In this document: positions 1 through 8,384 of the stretch, piece after piece
How the letters are laid out: every line of letters begins with the position of its first letter
How positions within the stretch are numbered: the first letter of the stretch is position 1
Origin: an uncultured Curvibacter sp.
GTDB lineage: Bacteria; Pseudomonadota; Gammaproteobacteria; Burkholderiales; Burkholderiaceae_C
DNA: 34,605 nt
Assembly (NCBI GenBank): GCA_903902035.1
Contig: CAIUTG010000133.1
Coordinates: forward strand, 1-34,605
Reading direction: 5' to 3'
Translations under genes and position numbers: made by a program
Notes under the pieces: generated by a model
Seen by the model: the letters and a program-made list of their open reading frames with translations, nothing else
Told to the model about the DNA's origin: nothing
Databases searched by the model: none

Positions 1-644
1 CGGAAGTCGGCCGCGACGGCAACGGACCCCGCCCGGGCATTGAGCCCCAGGGAGAGTCCATCGCACAGCCCCGTGGCAATCGCCAACACGTTTTTCACCG
101 CGCCACCGACTTCCACGCCAATCAGGTCCTCGCTGGCATAGACCCGCAGCTGGGAACTGTGCAAGGCACTCACCATCAAGTCCCTGAGCCGGACATCGGC
201 GGCGGCAGCCACCAAGGCCGTGGGCAAGCCCAAAGCCACCTCTTTGGCAAAACTGGGTCCGCTCAGGGCCCCCACCGCCAACTTGGGGACCACCTGAGCG
301 GCCACTTCATGGCCCAAACAGCCCCCCCTCTCGAAACCTTTGCAAAGCCAAGCCACCGGAGCGGTTTGACCAACCAAGGCCGTCAAGGTTTCCCTCAAGG
401 CGGACATAGGGGTGCCCACCACCACCAAGTCGGCACCTTGCACCGCGTCAGGAATGGCGCCAGCAACCAGACTCAGCGAGTCGGGCAAGGCGATTTGGGG
501 CAAGTAACGGGCATTGACACGCTGGGCGTGCATCTGCGCGATTTGCACCGGGTCTCGCCCCCAGAGGGTGACTTCATGCGAGCGAGCAGCCGCAACGGCC
601 AGGGCAGTGCCCCAAGCACCGGCGCCTAAAAAACTCAGTTTCAT
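1..644 (-). CDS. gpsA: Glycerol-3-phosphate dehydrogenase [NAD(P)+], partial (C-terminal part beyond left edge)
   Basis: Minus-strand reading from ATG at 644 gives [32 protein letters not shown], a Rossmann GxGxxG start typical of GpsA; next to secB. Confidence 0.93.
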   Translation of the reverse strand, partial: MKLSFLGAGAWGTALAVAAARSHEVTLWGRDPVQIAQMHAQRVNARYLPQIALPDSLSLVAGAIPDAVQGADLVVVGTPMSALRETLTALVGQTAPVAWLCKGFERGGCLGHEVAAQVVPKLAVGALSGPSFAKEVALGLPTALVAAAADVRLRDLMVSALHSSQLRVYASEDLIGVEVGGAVKNVLAIATGLCDGLSLGLNARAGSVAVAADF

Positions 645-697
645 GCCGATTCAGGCCAGTTCAGACCCATGCTTGCCTTGCAAAACCGAGGGTCAAC

Positions 698-1171
698 TCA
701 GTTGAGGGTGGCGTTGTTGGCCGACTGAAGGGTGGCTTCCTGCGCTTTTTGTTGCTCGTACATGGCTTGGAAATTGATCTCAGCCAAATGCACCGGCGGG
801 AAGCCCCCCCGCTGCACCACGTCGGCCACATTGCCGCGCAGGTAGGGGTAAATGATTTGGGGGCAAGCCACCCCCAGAATGGGACCCATCTGGTCTTCCG
901 GCACATGGCGCACTTCGAAAATACCAGCTTGTTTGGCTTCTACCAGGAACACCGTCTTGTCCTTGATCTTGGTGTGCACATTGGCGGTGACGGACACTTC
1001 AAAGATGCCTTCAGCCACCACTTGGGTGTCCACGCTCAACTGAATGTCAACGCTGGGTTGGTCTTGTTCCAACAAAATCGCCGGTGAGTTGGGCTGCTCC
1101 AAAGACAGGTCTTTGAGGTAAACACGTTGGATTTGGAACACAGGGTTGTTTTCGTTGGGGGTGTCAGCCAT
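698..1171 (-). CDS. secB: Protein-export chaperone SecB
   Basis: 157 aa; [19 protein letters not shown] and [28 protein letters not shown] are SecB signatures. Confidence 0.96.
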   Translation of the reverse strand: MADTPNENNPVFQIQRVYLKDLSLEQPNSPAILLEQDQPSVDIQLSVDTQVVAEGIFEVSVTANVHTKIKDKTVFLVEAKQAGIFEVRHVPEDQMGPILGVACPQIIYPYLRGNVADVVQRGGFPPVHLAEINFQAMYEQQKAQEATLQSANNATLN

Positions 1172-1189
1172 GAAATGCTTTCAAACAGT

Positions 1190-1210
1190 AAAAAATCAGC
1201 CTGAGGCTGA
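1190..1210 (-). terminator. Rho-independent terminator-like hairpin between grxC and secB
   Basis: On the minus strand: TCAGCC-TCA-GGCTGA followed by TTTTTT; 6-bp perfect stem with 3-nt loop. Confidence 0.6.
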
Positions 1211-1233
1211 GAGGGTTAAAAAAGAAGATTATC

Positions 1234-1494
1234 TCAGTTGCCGTTCAAGAGCGGCAGCAAGCCCCCTTGAGCGTCCAAAGCCATGAGGTCGTCGCAACCG
1301 CCGACATGGGTGTCACCGATGAAAATTTGCGGCACGGTCCGTCGTCCGGTCGTCTCCATCATTTGCTGGCGTTGAGCCGGGTCGGTATCAACCCGAATTT
1401 CCTGGATTTCGACCACGCCCTTGGCTTTCAAAATCTGCTTGGCCCGCACGCAATAAGGGCAAACCGCGGTGGTGTACATCTTGACCGTTTTCAT
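1234..1494 (-). CDS. grxC: Glutaredoxin 3
   Basis: MKTVKMYTTAVCPYCVRAKQIL...CPYC active site, TVPQIFIG cis-Pro motif. The ORF-track start at 1635 is upstream of the likely start. Confidence 0.94.
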   Translation of the reverse strand: MKTVKMYTTAVCPYCVRAKQILKAKGVVEIQEIRVDTDPAQRQQMMETTGRRTVPQIFIGDTHVGGCDDLMALDAQGGLLPLLNGN

Positions 1495-1505
1495 GTTCCC
1501 CCCTT

Positions 1506-1913
1506 TTAAGCGCTTTGGGTCGGTAAATTGGCCTCTTTCCAGGCCGCCATGCCCCCTTGCAAAACATGGGCTTGTTGGTAGCCCATTTTTTGCACCTGCC
1601 CCAGGGCCTGGTTGGCACGCGCGCCTTTGGCGCACACCAGCACCAAGGGCAAGGCCTTGTTTTTGGCAACTTCGGGCAGGCGTTTTGCCAATTCACCCAA
1701 GGGGACATTGCGCGACCCCACCAGATGCGAAGCGCTGAATTCGGACGGTTCACGCACGTCCACCAGAATGGCCTTTTCGCGGTTCATCAGCTGAACCACC
1801 TGGTTGGGGCTCAAGCCATTTCGACCCGTTCCCTTGAGGATGGGCCACAGCAACAGCCCCCCCGAAAACAGCGCAATGACCACCAACAACCAGTTATCAA
1901 TCAAAAATTGCAC
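1506..1913 (-). CDS. Membrane-anchored rhodanese-like domain protein
   Basis: 135 aa; N-terminal TM segment, VDVREPSEFSASHLVGSRNVPLGEL and catalytic-loop-like LVCAKGARA. Confidence 0.88.
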   Translation of the reverse strand: MQFLIDNWLLVVIALFSGGLLLWPILKGTGRNGLSPNQVVQLMNREKAILVDVREPSEFSASHLVGSRNVPLGELAKRLPEVAKNKALPLVLVCAKGARANQALGQVQKMGYQQAHVLQGGMAAWKEANLPTQSA

Positions 1914-1986
1914 GAGGATCTTTCAAAGCAGCAAAGTCATGGATTCTAAAATGCGGGCTGAATTTGTTTTTTAACCCCACTGTTTT

Positions 1987-2685
1987 ATGTACCAACTTGT
2001 GCTCATTCGCCACGGCGAATCCGTCTGGAACCTGGAAAACCGCTTCACCGGCTGGACCGACGTGGCGCTCACGCCCACCGGCATCGCTCAGGCGCAAAAC
2101 GCCGGCCGCCTGCTGAAGGCCGCTGGCTTTGATTTTGATGTGGCCTACACCAGCGTTTTGAAACGCGCCATCCACACCCTGTGGCAAACCCTGGATTCGA
2201 TGGACCGCACCTGGCTGCCCGTGGTGCACCACTGGCGCCTGAATGAACGCCACTATGGCGCGCTGCAAGGGCTGAACAAAGCCGACATGGCCAAACAATA
2301 TGGCGATGCCCAAGTCCTTCAATGGCGCCGCTCCTACGACACCCCGCCCCCCGCTTTGGCGCCCAGCGACGCCCGCTGCGAACGCGGCGATGTGCGCTAC
2401 GCCAAACTCAAGCCCGACGAAGTGCCCCTCACCGAGTGCCTCAAAGACACCGTGGCCCGGGTGATGCCGCTTTGGAACGAATCCATCGCCCCGGCCATCC
2501 TGGCAGGCAAACGCATCGTGGTGGCCGCCCATGGCAACTCGATCCGGGCTTTGGTCAAGTACCTGGACCAAATCAGTGACGACGACATCGTGGGCTTGAA
2601 CATCCCCAACGGCCAACCTTTGGTCTATGAATTGGATGCCCAACTCAAACCCATTCGCCACTATTACCTGCAAGACCCCGTCTGA
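1987..2685 (+). CDS. gpmA: 2,3-bisphosphoglycerate-dependent phosphoglycerate mutase
   Basis: [34 protein letters not shown] and [28 protein letters not shown]. Confidence 0.96.
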   Translation: MYQLVLIRHGESVWNLENRFTGWTDVALTPTGIAQAQNAGRLLKAAGFDFDVAYTSVLKRAIHTLWQTLDSMDRTWLPVVHHWRLNERHYGALQGLNKADMAKQYGDAQVLQWRRSYDTPPPALAPSDARCERGDVRYAKLKPDEVPLTECLKDTVARVMPLWNESIAPAILAGKRIVVAAHGNSIRALVKYLDQISDDDIVGLNIPNGQPLVYELDAQLKPIRHYYLQDPV

Positions 2686-2790
2686 AGCAGGGGGCCAACG
2701 CCCCGATACGCCTTTTAGCGGTAGGACCATTCATACGAACGGCAGAGCGCCGTTGAGACTCGGTGTATATTGCCGAACAAAGGGTTGTCT

Positions 2791-4227
2791 ATGGGTGAAA
2801 AACTAAGAATCACGGCGTGGGTCTCGGCGGGCATTTTGGCCGGTGCCCTGACCACAGTGTCCTTGCAAACGGTGGCGCGTGGCAATTTGTCGCCGCTGCC
2901 GTTAGAGGAATTGCAGCAATTGGCGGCCGTCTTTGACATGGTCAAAACCGATTACGTCGAGCCGGTTGATGAGAAAAAACTGATCTCCGATGCCATCTCG
3001 GGCATGGTGTCGGGACTCGATCCGCACTCGCAGTATTTCGACAAAAAGTCTTTCAAAGAGTTTCGGGAAGGCACCACGGGCTCTTTCGTTGGGGTGGGTA
3101 TCGAGATCACTCAGGAAGATGGTTTGGTCAAAGTGGTCTCCCCCATTGAAGGCTCACCCGCCTTCAAAGCCGGTCTCAAACCCAATGACTTGATCACCAA
3201 AGTGGACGATGTGGCCGTCAAAGGCCTGAGCCTGAACGATGCCGTCAAACGCATGCGGGGCGAGCCCAAAACCACCGTCGTGCTGACGGTGTTTCGCAAA
3301 GACGAAAACCGCACCTTCACGGTTTCCATCGTGCGCGACCAAATTCACACCCAATCGGTGCGGGGCAAGGTGATGGAGCCAGGTTACGCCTGGATTCGAC
3401 TGAGCCAGTTCCAAGAGCGCACCGTTGAAGACTTCGCCCACAAACTGGAAGAGATTTACAAACAAGAGCCCCACCTCAAGGGCTTGGTGCTGGACTTGCG
3501 CAACGACCCAGGGGGGTTGTTGGATGCGGCGGTTGCCGTCTCGGCCGCGTTCTTGCCTGAGGACGCCACCGTGGTCTCCACCAACGGTCAATTGCCGGAA
3601 AGCAAAGCCGTCTTCAAGGCCTCACCCGAGTTCTACGAACGGGGCCTTGGCGCGGACCCCCTCAAGAACCTTCCCAGTGCACTCAAGAAAGTGCCCTTGG
3701 TGGTGCTGGTCAACGAGGGTTCGGCATCGGCCAGCGAAATCGTGGCGGGCGCCTTGCAAGACCAACACCGGGCGACCATCATGGGCAGCCAGACCTTTGG
3801 CAAGGGCTCGGTACAAACCGTGCGGCCTTTGGGACCCGATACCGGCCTGAAAATCACCACCGCCCGTTACTACACGCCCAGTGGTCGCTCCATCCAGGCC
3901 AAGGGCATCGTGCCCGATATCTGGATTGATGAAACCGCCGAAGGCAGTCCATTTGCCGTCCTGCGCATGCGCGAAGCGGATTTGGACAAACACCTCAACA
4001 GTGGCCAGGGCGAAGAAAAACCCAACCCCGAGCTGGAAAAAGCCCGAGACGAAGCCCGCAAGCGTTTAGAGGAAGAAGCCCTCAAGCCCCTGTCTGAACG
4101 CAAACCCCCAGAAATGGGCAGCGACAAAGACTTCCCTTTGAGCCAGGCCATTTTGCAACTCAAGGGCCTGCCGGTGGTGGCCAGCAAGAGCCAGGTTGAA
4201 CGCAAAGCGACTACCGGAGAAGAATGA
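2791..4227 (+). CDS. S41 family carboxy-terminal processing peptidase (CtpA/Prc-like)
   Basis: MGEKLRITAWVSAGILAG..., PDZ segment, NEGSASASEIVAGALQD and GSQTFGKGSVQ Ser/Lys dyad motifs. An upstream TTG at 2770 is possible, but ATG 2791 is preferred. Confidence 0.93.
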   Translation: MGEKLRITAWVSAGILAGALTTVSLQTVARGNLSPLPLEELQQLAAVFDMVKTDYVEPVDEKKLISDAISGMVSGLDPHSQYFDKKSFKEFREGTTGSFVGVGIEITQEDGLVKVVSPIEGSPAFKAGLKPNDLITKVDDVAVKGLSLNDAVKRMRGEPKTTVVLTVFRKDENRTFTVSIVRDQIHTQSVRGKVMEPGYAWIRLSQFQERTVEDFAHKLEEIYKQEPHLKGLVLDLRNDPGGLLDAAVAVSAAFLPEDATVVSTNGQLPESKAVFKASPEFYERGLGADPLKNLPSALKKVPLVVLVNEGSASASEIVAGALQDQHRATIMGSQTFGKGSVQTVRPLGPDTGLKITTARYYTPSGRSIQAKGIVPDIWIDETAEGSPFAVLRMREADLDKHLNSGQGEEKPNPELEKARDEARKRLEEEALKPLSERKPPEMGSDKDFPLSQAILQLKGLPVVASKSQVERKATTGEE

Positions 4228-5033
4228 ACGACGAGCAACTGCTGCGCTACTCGCGGCACATCCTGCTCGATGAGTTCGGCATCGAAGGCCAGCAATCTTT
4301 GCTCCAGTCGCGGGTTTTGGTGATTGGGGCTGGCGGCTTGGGTTCACCCGTCGCCCTGTATCTGGCCTCGGCGGGCGTGGGGCATTTGGTCTTGGTCGAC
4401 GATGACACCGTTGAGTTGACCAACCTGCAACGCCAAATCGCGCACAACATGGCTCGGTTGGGGCAGGCCAAGGCCTTGTCTGCCCAGCAGGCGGCACAAG
4501 CGCTGAACCCGGAGGTCCAGGTGAGTGCCTTGGTGGCTCGGGCCGACGCCGACTTGCTCGAAGCACAAGTCCCACTCGCCCAGGTCGTGCTGGATTGCAC
4601 CGACAACTTTGCCACCCGTCAACGCATCAACCAGGCCTGTGTTCGCCACCGCGTGCCCCTGGTTTCGGGTTCAGCAATCCGTTTTGATGCCCAGGTCAGC
4701 GTCTTTGACCCCCGGCGCAGCGACAGTCCCTGTTATGCCTGCATTTTTCCGCCGGACCATCCGCCCGAAGAAACCCAATGCGCCACGCTGGGCGTTTTAG
4801 CGCCTTTGGTCGGGATGATCGGTAGTTTGCAAGCGCTCGAAGCCATTAAACTCCTGAGCGGGGTGGGCGATGCGTTGGTTGGCCGTTTGCTGATGCTCGA
4901 TGCTTTGCACATGAATTGGAACACGTTGAAACTCAAGCGCTCACCCCAGTGCCCTGTTTGTCAGCCCAACACCGTTTCAGATCCAGTTCATCCGCACATA
5001 AAACCGACACGATCTCATCCAAACCCGCCTTAA
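4224..5033 (+). CDS. moeB: HesA/MoeB/ThiF family adenylyltransferase (molybdopterin-synthase adenylyltransferase-like)
   Basis: RYSRHILLDEFGIEGQQ, VIGAGGLGSPVALYLASAGVG, DCTDNFATRQRINQACV and two CxxC pairs; start overlaps the protease stop (ATGA). Confidence 0.88.
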   Translation: MNDEQLLRYSRHILLDEFGIEGQQSLLQSRVLVIGAGGLGSPVALYLASAGVGHLVLVDDDTVELTNLQRQIAHNMARLGQAKALSAQQAAQALNPEVQVSALVARADADLLEAQVPLAQVVLDCTDNFATRQRINQACVRHRVPLVSGSAIRFDAQVSVFDPRRSDSPCYACIFPPDHPPEETQCATLGVLAPLVGMIGSLQALEAIKLLSGVGDALVGRLLMLDALHMNWNTLKLKRSPQCPVCQPNTVSDPVHPHIKPTRSHPNPP

Positions 5034-5049
5034 GTAGGAAATATCCTAC
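5034..5049. promoter_or_regulatory. Perfect inverted repeat GTAGGA-AATA-TCCTAC, candidate response-regulator operator
   Basis: Seen directly in sequence just after the moeB stop, 64 bp before the response-regulator start. Confidence 0.4.
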
Positions 5050-5112
5050 AAAACTTCGGCCGAAAGGAATGGAAAATCAGATGATCGGACTCGCCGAGCA
5101 AAGAAAGACCCC

Positions 5113-5499
5113 TTGCACTTACGCGCCTTCATCATCGAAGACCACCCCATCATCCGGGCCAGCCTGGTCGCCACTTTGGCAGAATTGGCCAACGTCGAAG
5201 TGGTGGGCTGCCTGGAGAATGAAACCAGCGCCAGGGTCTGGCTACAACAACACCCCCAAGACTGGGATTTGGGCATCGTGGACCTGTTTTTGCGTGATGG
5301 CTCTGGCCTGGGGGTCATTGCGGCTTGTCAGCAGCGTTCGAGCCACCAAAAAGTGGTGCTCTTGAGCAACTTCGCCATCAGCGAGGTGCGTGACCGGTGC
5401 CTGCAATTGGGGGCCGACGCGGTGTTCGACAAATCCAATGAAATCGACGCGCTGCTGGACTACTGCCGCATGCTGCAACGGGCCATGCTCATTCGATGA
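5113..5499 (+). CDS. Stand-alone receiver-domain response regulator
   Basis: MHLRAFIIEDHPIIRASLVATLAEL...WDLGIVDLFLRDGSG...VVLLSNF...VFDKSNEID; receiver fold with Asp in IVDLFL. TTG start; no output domain. Confidence 0.8.
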   Translation: MHLRAFIIEDHPIIRASLVATLAELANVEVVGCLENETSARVWLQQHPQDWDLGIVDLFLRDGSGLGVIAACQQRSSHQKVVLLSNFAISEVRDRCLQLGADAVFDKSNEIDALLDYCRMLQRAMLIR

Positions 5500-6121
5500 G
5501 TTGATTTTTGAGGGCGTAATAGGTCAGATCGCTGTTGCTGCTGAGGTTCATTTTTTCCATCAAGCGGGTGCGGTAAGTGCTAACGGTTTTCACACTGAGT
5601 GACAACGCATGAGCAATTTCTGTGGGAGTGACCCCCTGCGCCAGCTTCAAAAAAATTTGGAACTCCCGCTTGGACAGCTCTTCGTGCAAGGGAACATCCT
5701 CACGTCGGTTCAGGCTGTCGGCCAACATTTCAGCCACGGTGGGCGTGATGTAGCGCTTGCCCAGCGCAATGGTGCGAATGGCATCGACGATTTGCTCGGG
5801 GTCGCACTCCTTGTTCAAGTAGCCACTGGCCCCTTGTCGGATCAGGCTGACGGCGTAGTGCGCCTCCGGGTAACCCGACAGAATCAAAATGCCAACATCG
5901 GGTGCCTTGGCCCGTATCATCCCCAAAACATCAAGGCCGGATTGACCCGGCATGGACAAATCCATCAACAACACATCCATTTCAAACTGCCGCACCAGGT
6001 CGATGGCCTCGCGCCCATTGGCCGCGTCGCCCACCACCCTTAAATCCACATAGTCAGCAAAAAAATTTCGCAATCCCGAACGCACAATTGCATGGTCATC
6101 CACGATGCCGATTCTGATCAT
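5489..6121 (-). CDS. NarL/FixJ family response regulator (REC + LuxR-type HTH)
   Basis: MIRIGIVDDHAIVRSGLRNFFADY...VLLMDLSMPGQSGLDVL...LSKREFQIFLKLAQGVTPTEIAHALSLSVKTVSTYRTRLMEKM. Confidence 0.93.
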   Translation of the reverse strand: MIRIGIVDDHAIVRSGLRNFFADYVDLRVVGDAANGREAIDLVRQFEMDVLLMDLSMPGQSGLDVLGMIRAKAPDVGILILSGYPEAHYAVSLIRQGASGYLNKECDPEQIVDAIRTIALGKRYITPTVAEMLADSLNRREDVPLHEELSKREFQIFLKLAQGVTPTEIAHALSLSVKTVSTYRTRLMEKMNLSSNSDLTYYALKNQLIE

Positions 6122-6163
6122 TTGGTATTCTTTCTCTACTTTCTACAGGGGAGACGCATCAAA

Positions 6164-6193
6164 ATGAGCCATTCCCGCCGCAATTTCTCATGA
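6164..6193 (+). CDS. Candidate 9-codon upstream ORF/leader peptide MSHSRRNFS
   Basis: ATG 6164 ... TGA 6191-6193, preceded by SD-like AGGGGAG; its stop overlaps the kinase start (ATGA). Confidence 0.4.
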   Translation: MSHSRRNFS

Positions 6194-7226
6194 TCACACC
6201 CTTCCCCAACCGTTTCAAACCCTTGCGCAACGCCGCGATGGGCTGGTGGCCAGTGATGCTGGGTGGGGCTCTGTTTGCTTGTCTGATTTTGTTATTTTTA
6301 AATCAAGTTATATACGGACAAACTGTAAAAGAGTTAAACATCAATGCAGGTTTACAACAAACCGCAGGTCATTTCGATGAATTGTTACAGATCGAGCGGC
6401 TGCGTCAACTGGATCGGCTGCTGAATTGGATCCACGCCGGCATGGCCCTGATGGTCAGCACCGCCTGCATCAGCCTTTACATCATCCTGGATCGGGTGTC
6501 CAAGTTGCGCCGGGAGGATGAAAAGAATTTTCTGAACGCTGCGCACGAACATGCCCGACTGGAAGCCTTGGTCACAGAGCGTTCAGAAAGTTTAGCCACG
6601 CTGGCCACCCATTTGCAACATGTCCGGGAAGAAGAGCGGGGATTTCTGGCGCGTGAGTTGCACGATGAGTTGGGGGCCTTGTTGACGGCCGCGAAGTTTG
6701 ATGTGGCGCGCGTCAAAGCCAAGCTAGAGACCCAGCAAATTGATTTGGCCTTGGAGCGATTGACCCACCTGAATGCCACCTTGAACTCGGGCATTGCCCT
6801 CAAACGCCGCATGGTCGAAGACTTGCGGCCCTCTTCCTTGGCCAATCTCGGTTTGGTGGCAGCGCTTGAAATTCTGGCGCGTGAGTTTTCCGAGGGTTCG
6901 CGCTTGCCAGTCAAAGTCCAGCTGGAAGAGGTGCAACTGTCCACATCCAGCGCCCTGACCGCTTACCGTCTGGTGCAAGAATCCTTGACCAACATCGCCA
7001 AACACGCCCAAGCCAAAGAAATTCAAATTCAATTGAGTAAAACCCAAACCGGTGCCAGTGTGGTCGTGGAAGACGATGGCGTGGGTTTCGAGTCCAACAA
7101 AGTCAAACCCACCTCACATGGCCTGGCAGGCATGCAGCACCGAGTGACTTCGGCGGGGGGGCAACTGAGCATCCGCCAACGAGGACCGGAGGGGGTACCC
7201 GGGTCGAGGCTCTCCTGCCCTTTTAA
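6190..7226 (+). CDS. Sensor histidine kinase (HisKA_3/HATPase_c), C-terminus interrupted by an apparent -1 frameshift in a G tract
   Basis: Two TM segments, LARELHDELGALLTAAKFDVARVKAKL H-box, HGLAGMQHRV G-box. As given, the frame runs on to 7329 with unrelated residues; adding one G at 7191-7195 restores PEGGTRVEALLPF* ending at 7226. Confidence 0.85.
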
Positions 7227-7711
7227 GCCGCCAACTTTTGCTTCAAGGCCTGCAACACCACGGGGGGCACAAACTGCCCCACCTCGCCCCCCAAGGTCGC
7301 AATTTCACGCACCAGCGTGGAGGAGATGAATTGATACTGCGGATGGGGGGTCAGGAAGACGGTTTCCACATCGGGCACCAAAGCCCGGTTCATGCCCGAG
7401 AGCTGAAATTCGTAATCAAAATCGGTCGCGCTGCGCAAACCCCTGACCATGACCTGACCGCCCCGAGCCGCAACAAAATGCGACACCAAGCCATCAAATG
7501 TGAGTACCTCCACTTGGGGGTAGGGCCTGACCACTTCTTGGACCAGCGCCACCCGCTCTGAGAGGCTGAACAGGGTTTTTTTGTGGTGGCCTGCGGCCAC
7601 CGCCACGATCAAGTGGTCAAACAAGCCCGCCGCCCGTCGCAACATGTCTTCATGCCCCAGGGTGATGGGGTCAAAAGTGCCTGGGTAAACGGCAATCACT
7701 TGGCGGCTCAT
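7223..7711 (-). CDS. coaD: Pantetheine-phosphate adenylyltransferase
   Basis: VIAVYPGTFDPITLGHEDMLRRAAGLFD...VMVRGLRSATDFDYEFQLSGMNRAL...YQFISSTLVREIA. Confidence 0.96.
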   Translation of the reverse strand: MSRQVIAVYPGTFDPITLGHEDMLRRAAGLFDHLIVAVAAGHHKKTLFSLSERVALVQEVVRPYPQVEVLTFDGLVSHFVAARGGQVMVRGLRSATDFDYEFQLSGMNRALVPDVETVFLTPHPQYQFISSTLVREIATLGGEVGQFVPPVVLQALKQKLAA

Positions 7712-7751
7712 GGGTACTCCTGCGGTGGTTTCAGCGCCCCATTATCCGCGC

Positions 7752-8384
7752 TCAGGGCGTCGCTGCGGGCCGTGCTCTTTGGAGCAAATGGGCATGCACC
7801 TGACCCGCTTTCAAATGGCGCAACACCCGCCAAGCACCGTCTGCGGCTTGGTGTTGGCTTTGCAGCGCTTGGTTCAGCCCCTCGTCTTGCCACTCTTGGC
7901 GGGCTTCGAGGTAAATGAAGCCCTCCGGCTTGAGCGCAGCGGCGGCCAAGGACAATGCCAACGCATAACAATCGCTGTCAAAAGGGGGGTCTAAAAAAAC
8001 CAGGTCCAACTCCGGTTGGGTGGCCCGTTGACGCAACTGGGCCAGGCCGTCCCCCCGCACCACGGTCACCCTTTGGGCCTGCAAGGTGCGTTGTGTGGCC
8101 TGAAGGTGGGCCACCAACGCCTTGGATTGCTCGACCAGGCACACGCTGGCGGCCCCGCGCGAAGCGGCCTCCCAACCCAGCGCCCCCGTGCCTGCAAAGG
8201 CATCCAGACAGTGCCAACCCGTCAAGTCCTGACCCAACCAGTTGAACAAGGTCTCGCGCACCCGGTCGGGCGTGGGGCGCAAACTCAAGGCCTCGGACAC
8301 AAAAGGCACGACCAAGCGCCGCCGACGCCATTGCCCACCAATGATCCGGATTTCACCCGGGTGAACCGCACGGGGTTGTTTCAA
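7752..8384 (-). CDS. rsmD: 16S rRNA (guanine(966)-N(2))-methyltransferase RsmD
   Basis: IRIIGGQWRRRRLVVP...LRPTPDRVRETLFNWL...CLDAFAGTGALGWEAASRGA...LVFLDPPFDSD. Confidence 0.94.
   Translation of the reverse strand: MKQPRAVHPGEIRIIGGQWRRRRLVVPFVSEALSLRPTPDRVRETLFNWLGQDLTGWHCLDAFAGTGALGWEAASRGAASVCLVEQSKALVAHLQATQRTLQAQRVTVVRGDGLAQLRQRATQPELDLVFLDPPFDSDCYALALSLAAAALKPEGFIYLEARQEWQDEGLNQALQSQHQAADGAWRVLRHLKAGQVHAHLLQRARPAATP

Noticed and set aside
2686-2760. Hairpins after gpmA (GGGGC-CAAC-GCCCC and AACGGC-AGAGC-GCCGTT) as terminators
   Set aside because: Neither is followed by a convincing T tract; they may be chance in GC-rich DNA.
7155-7161. GGGGGGG run in the histidine kinase as the frameshift site
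   Set aside because: The frame just after it (QLSIRQRGPE) looks like a normal HATPase_c strand, so the shift is better placed in the later G5 run at 7191-7195.
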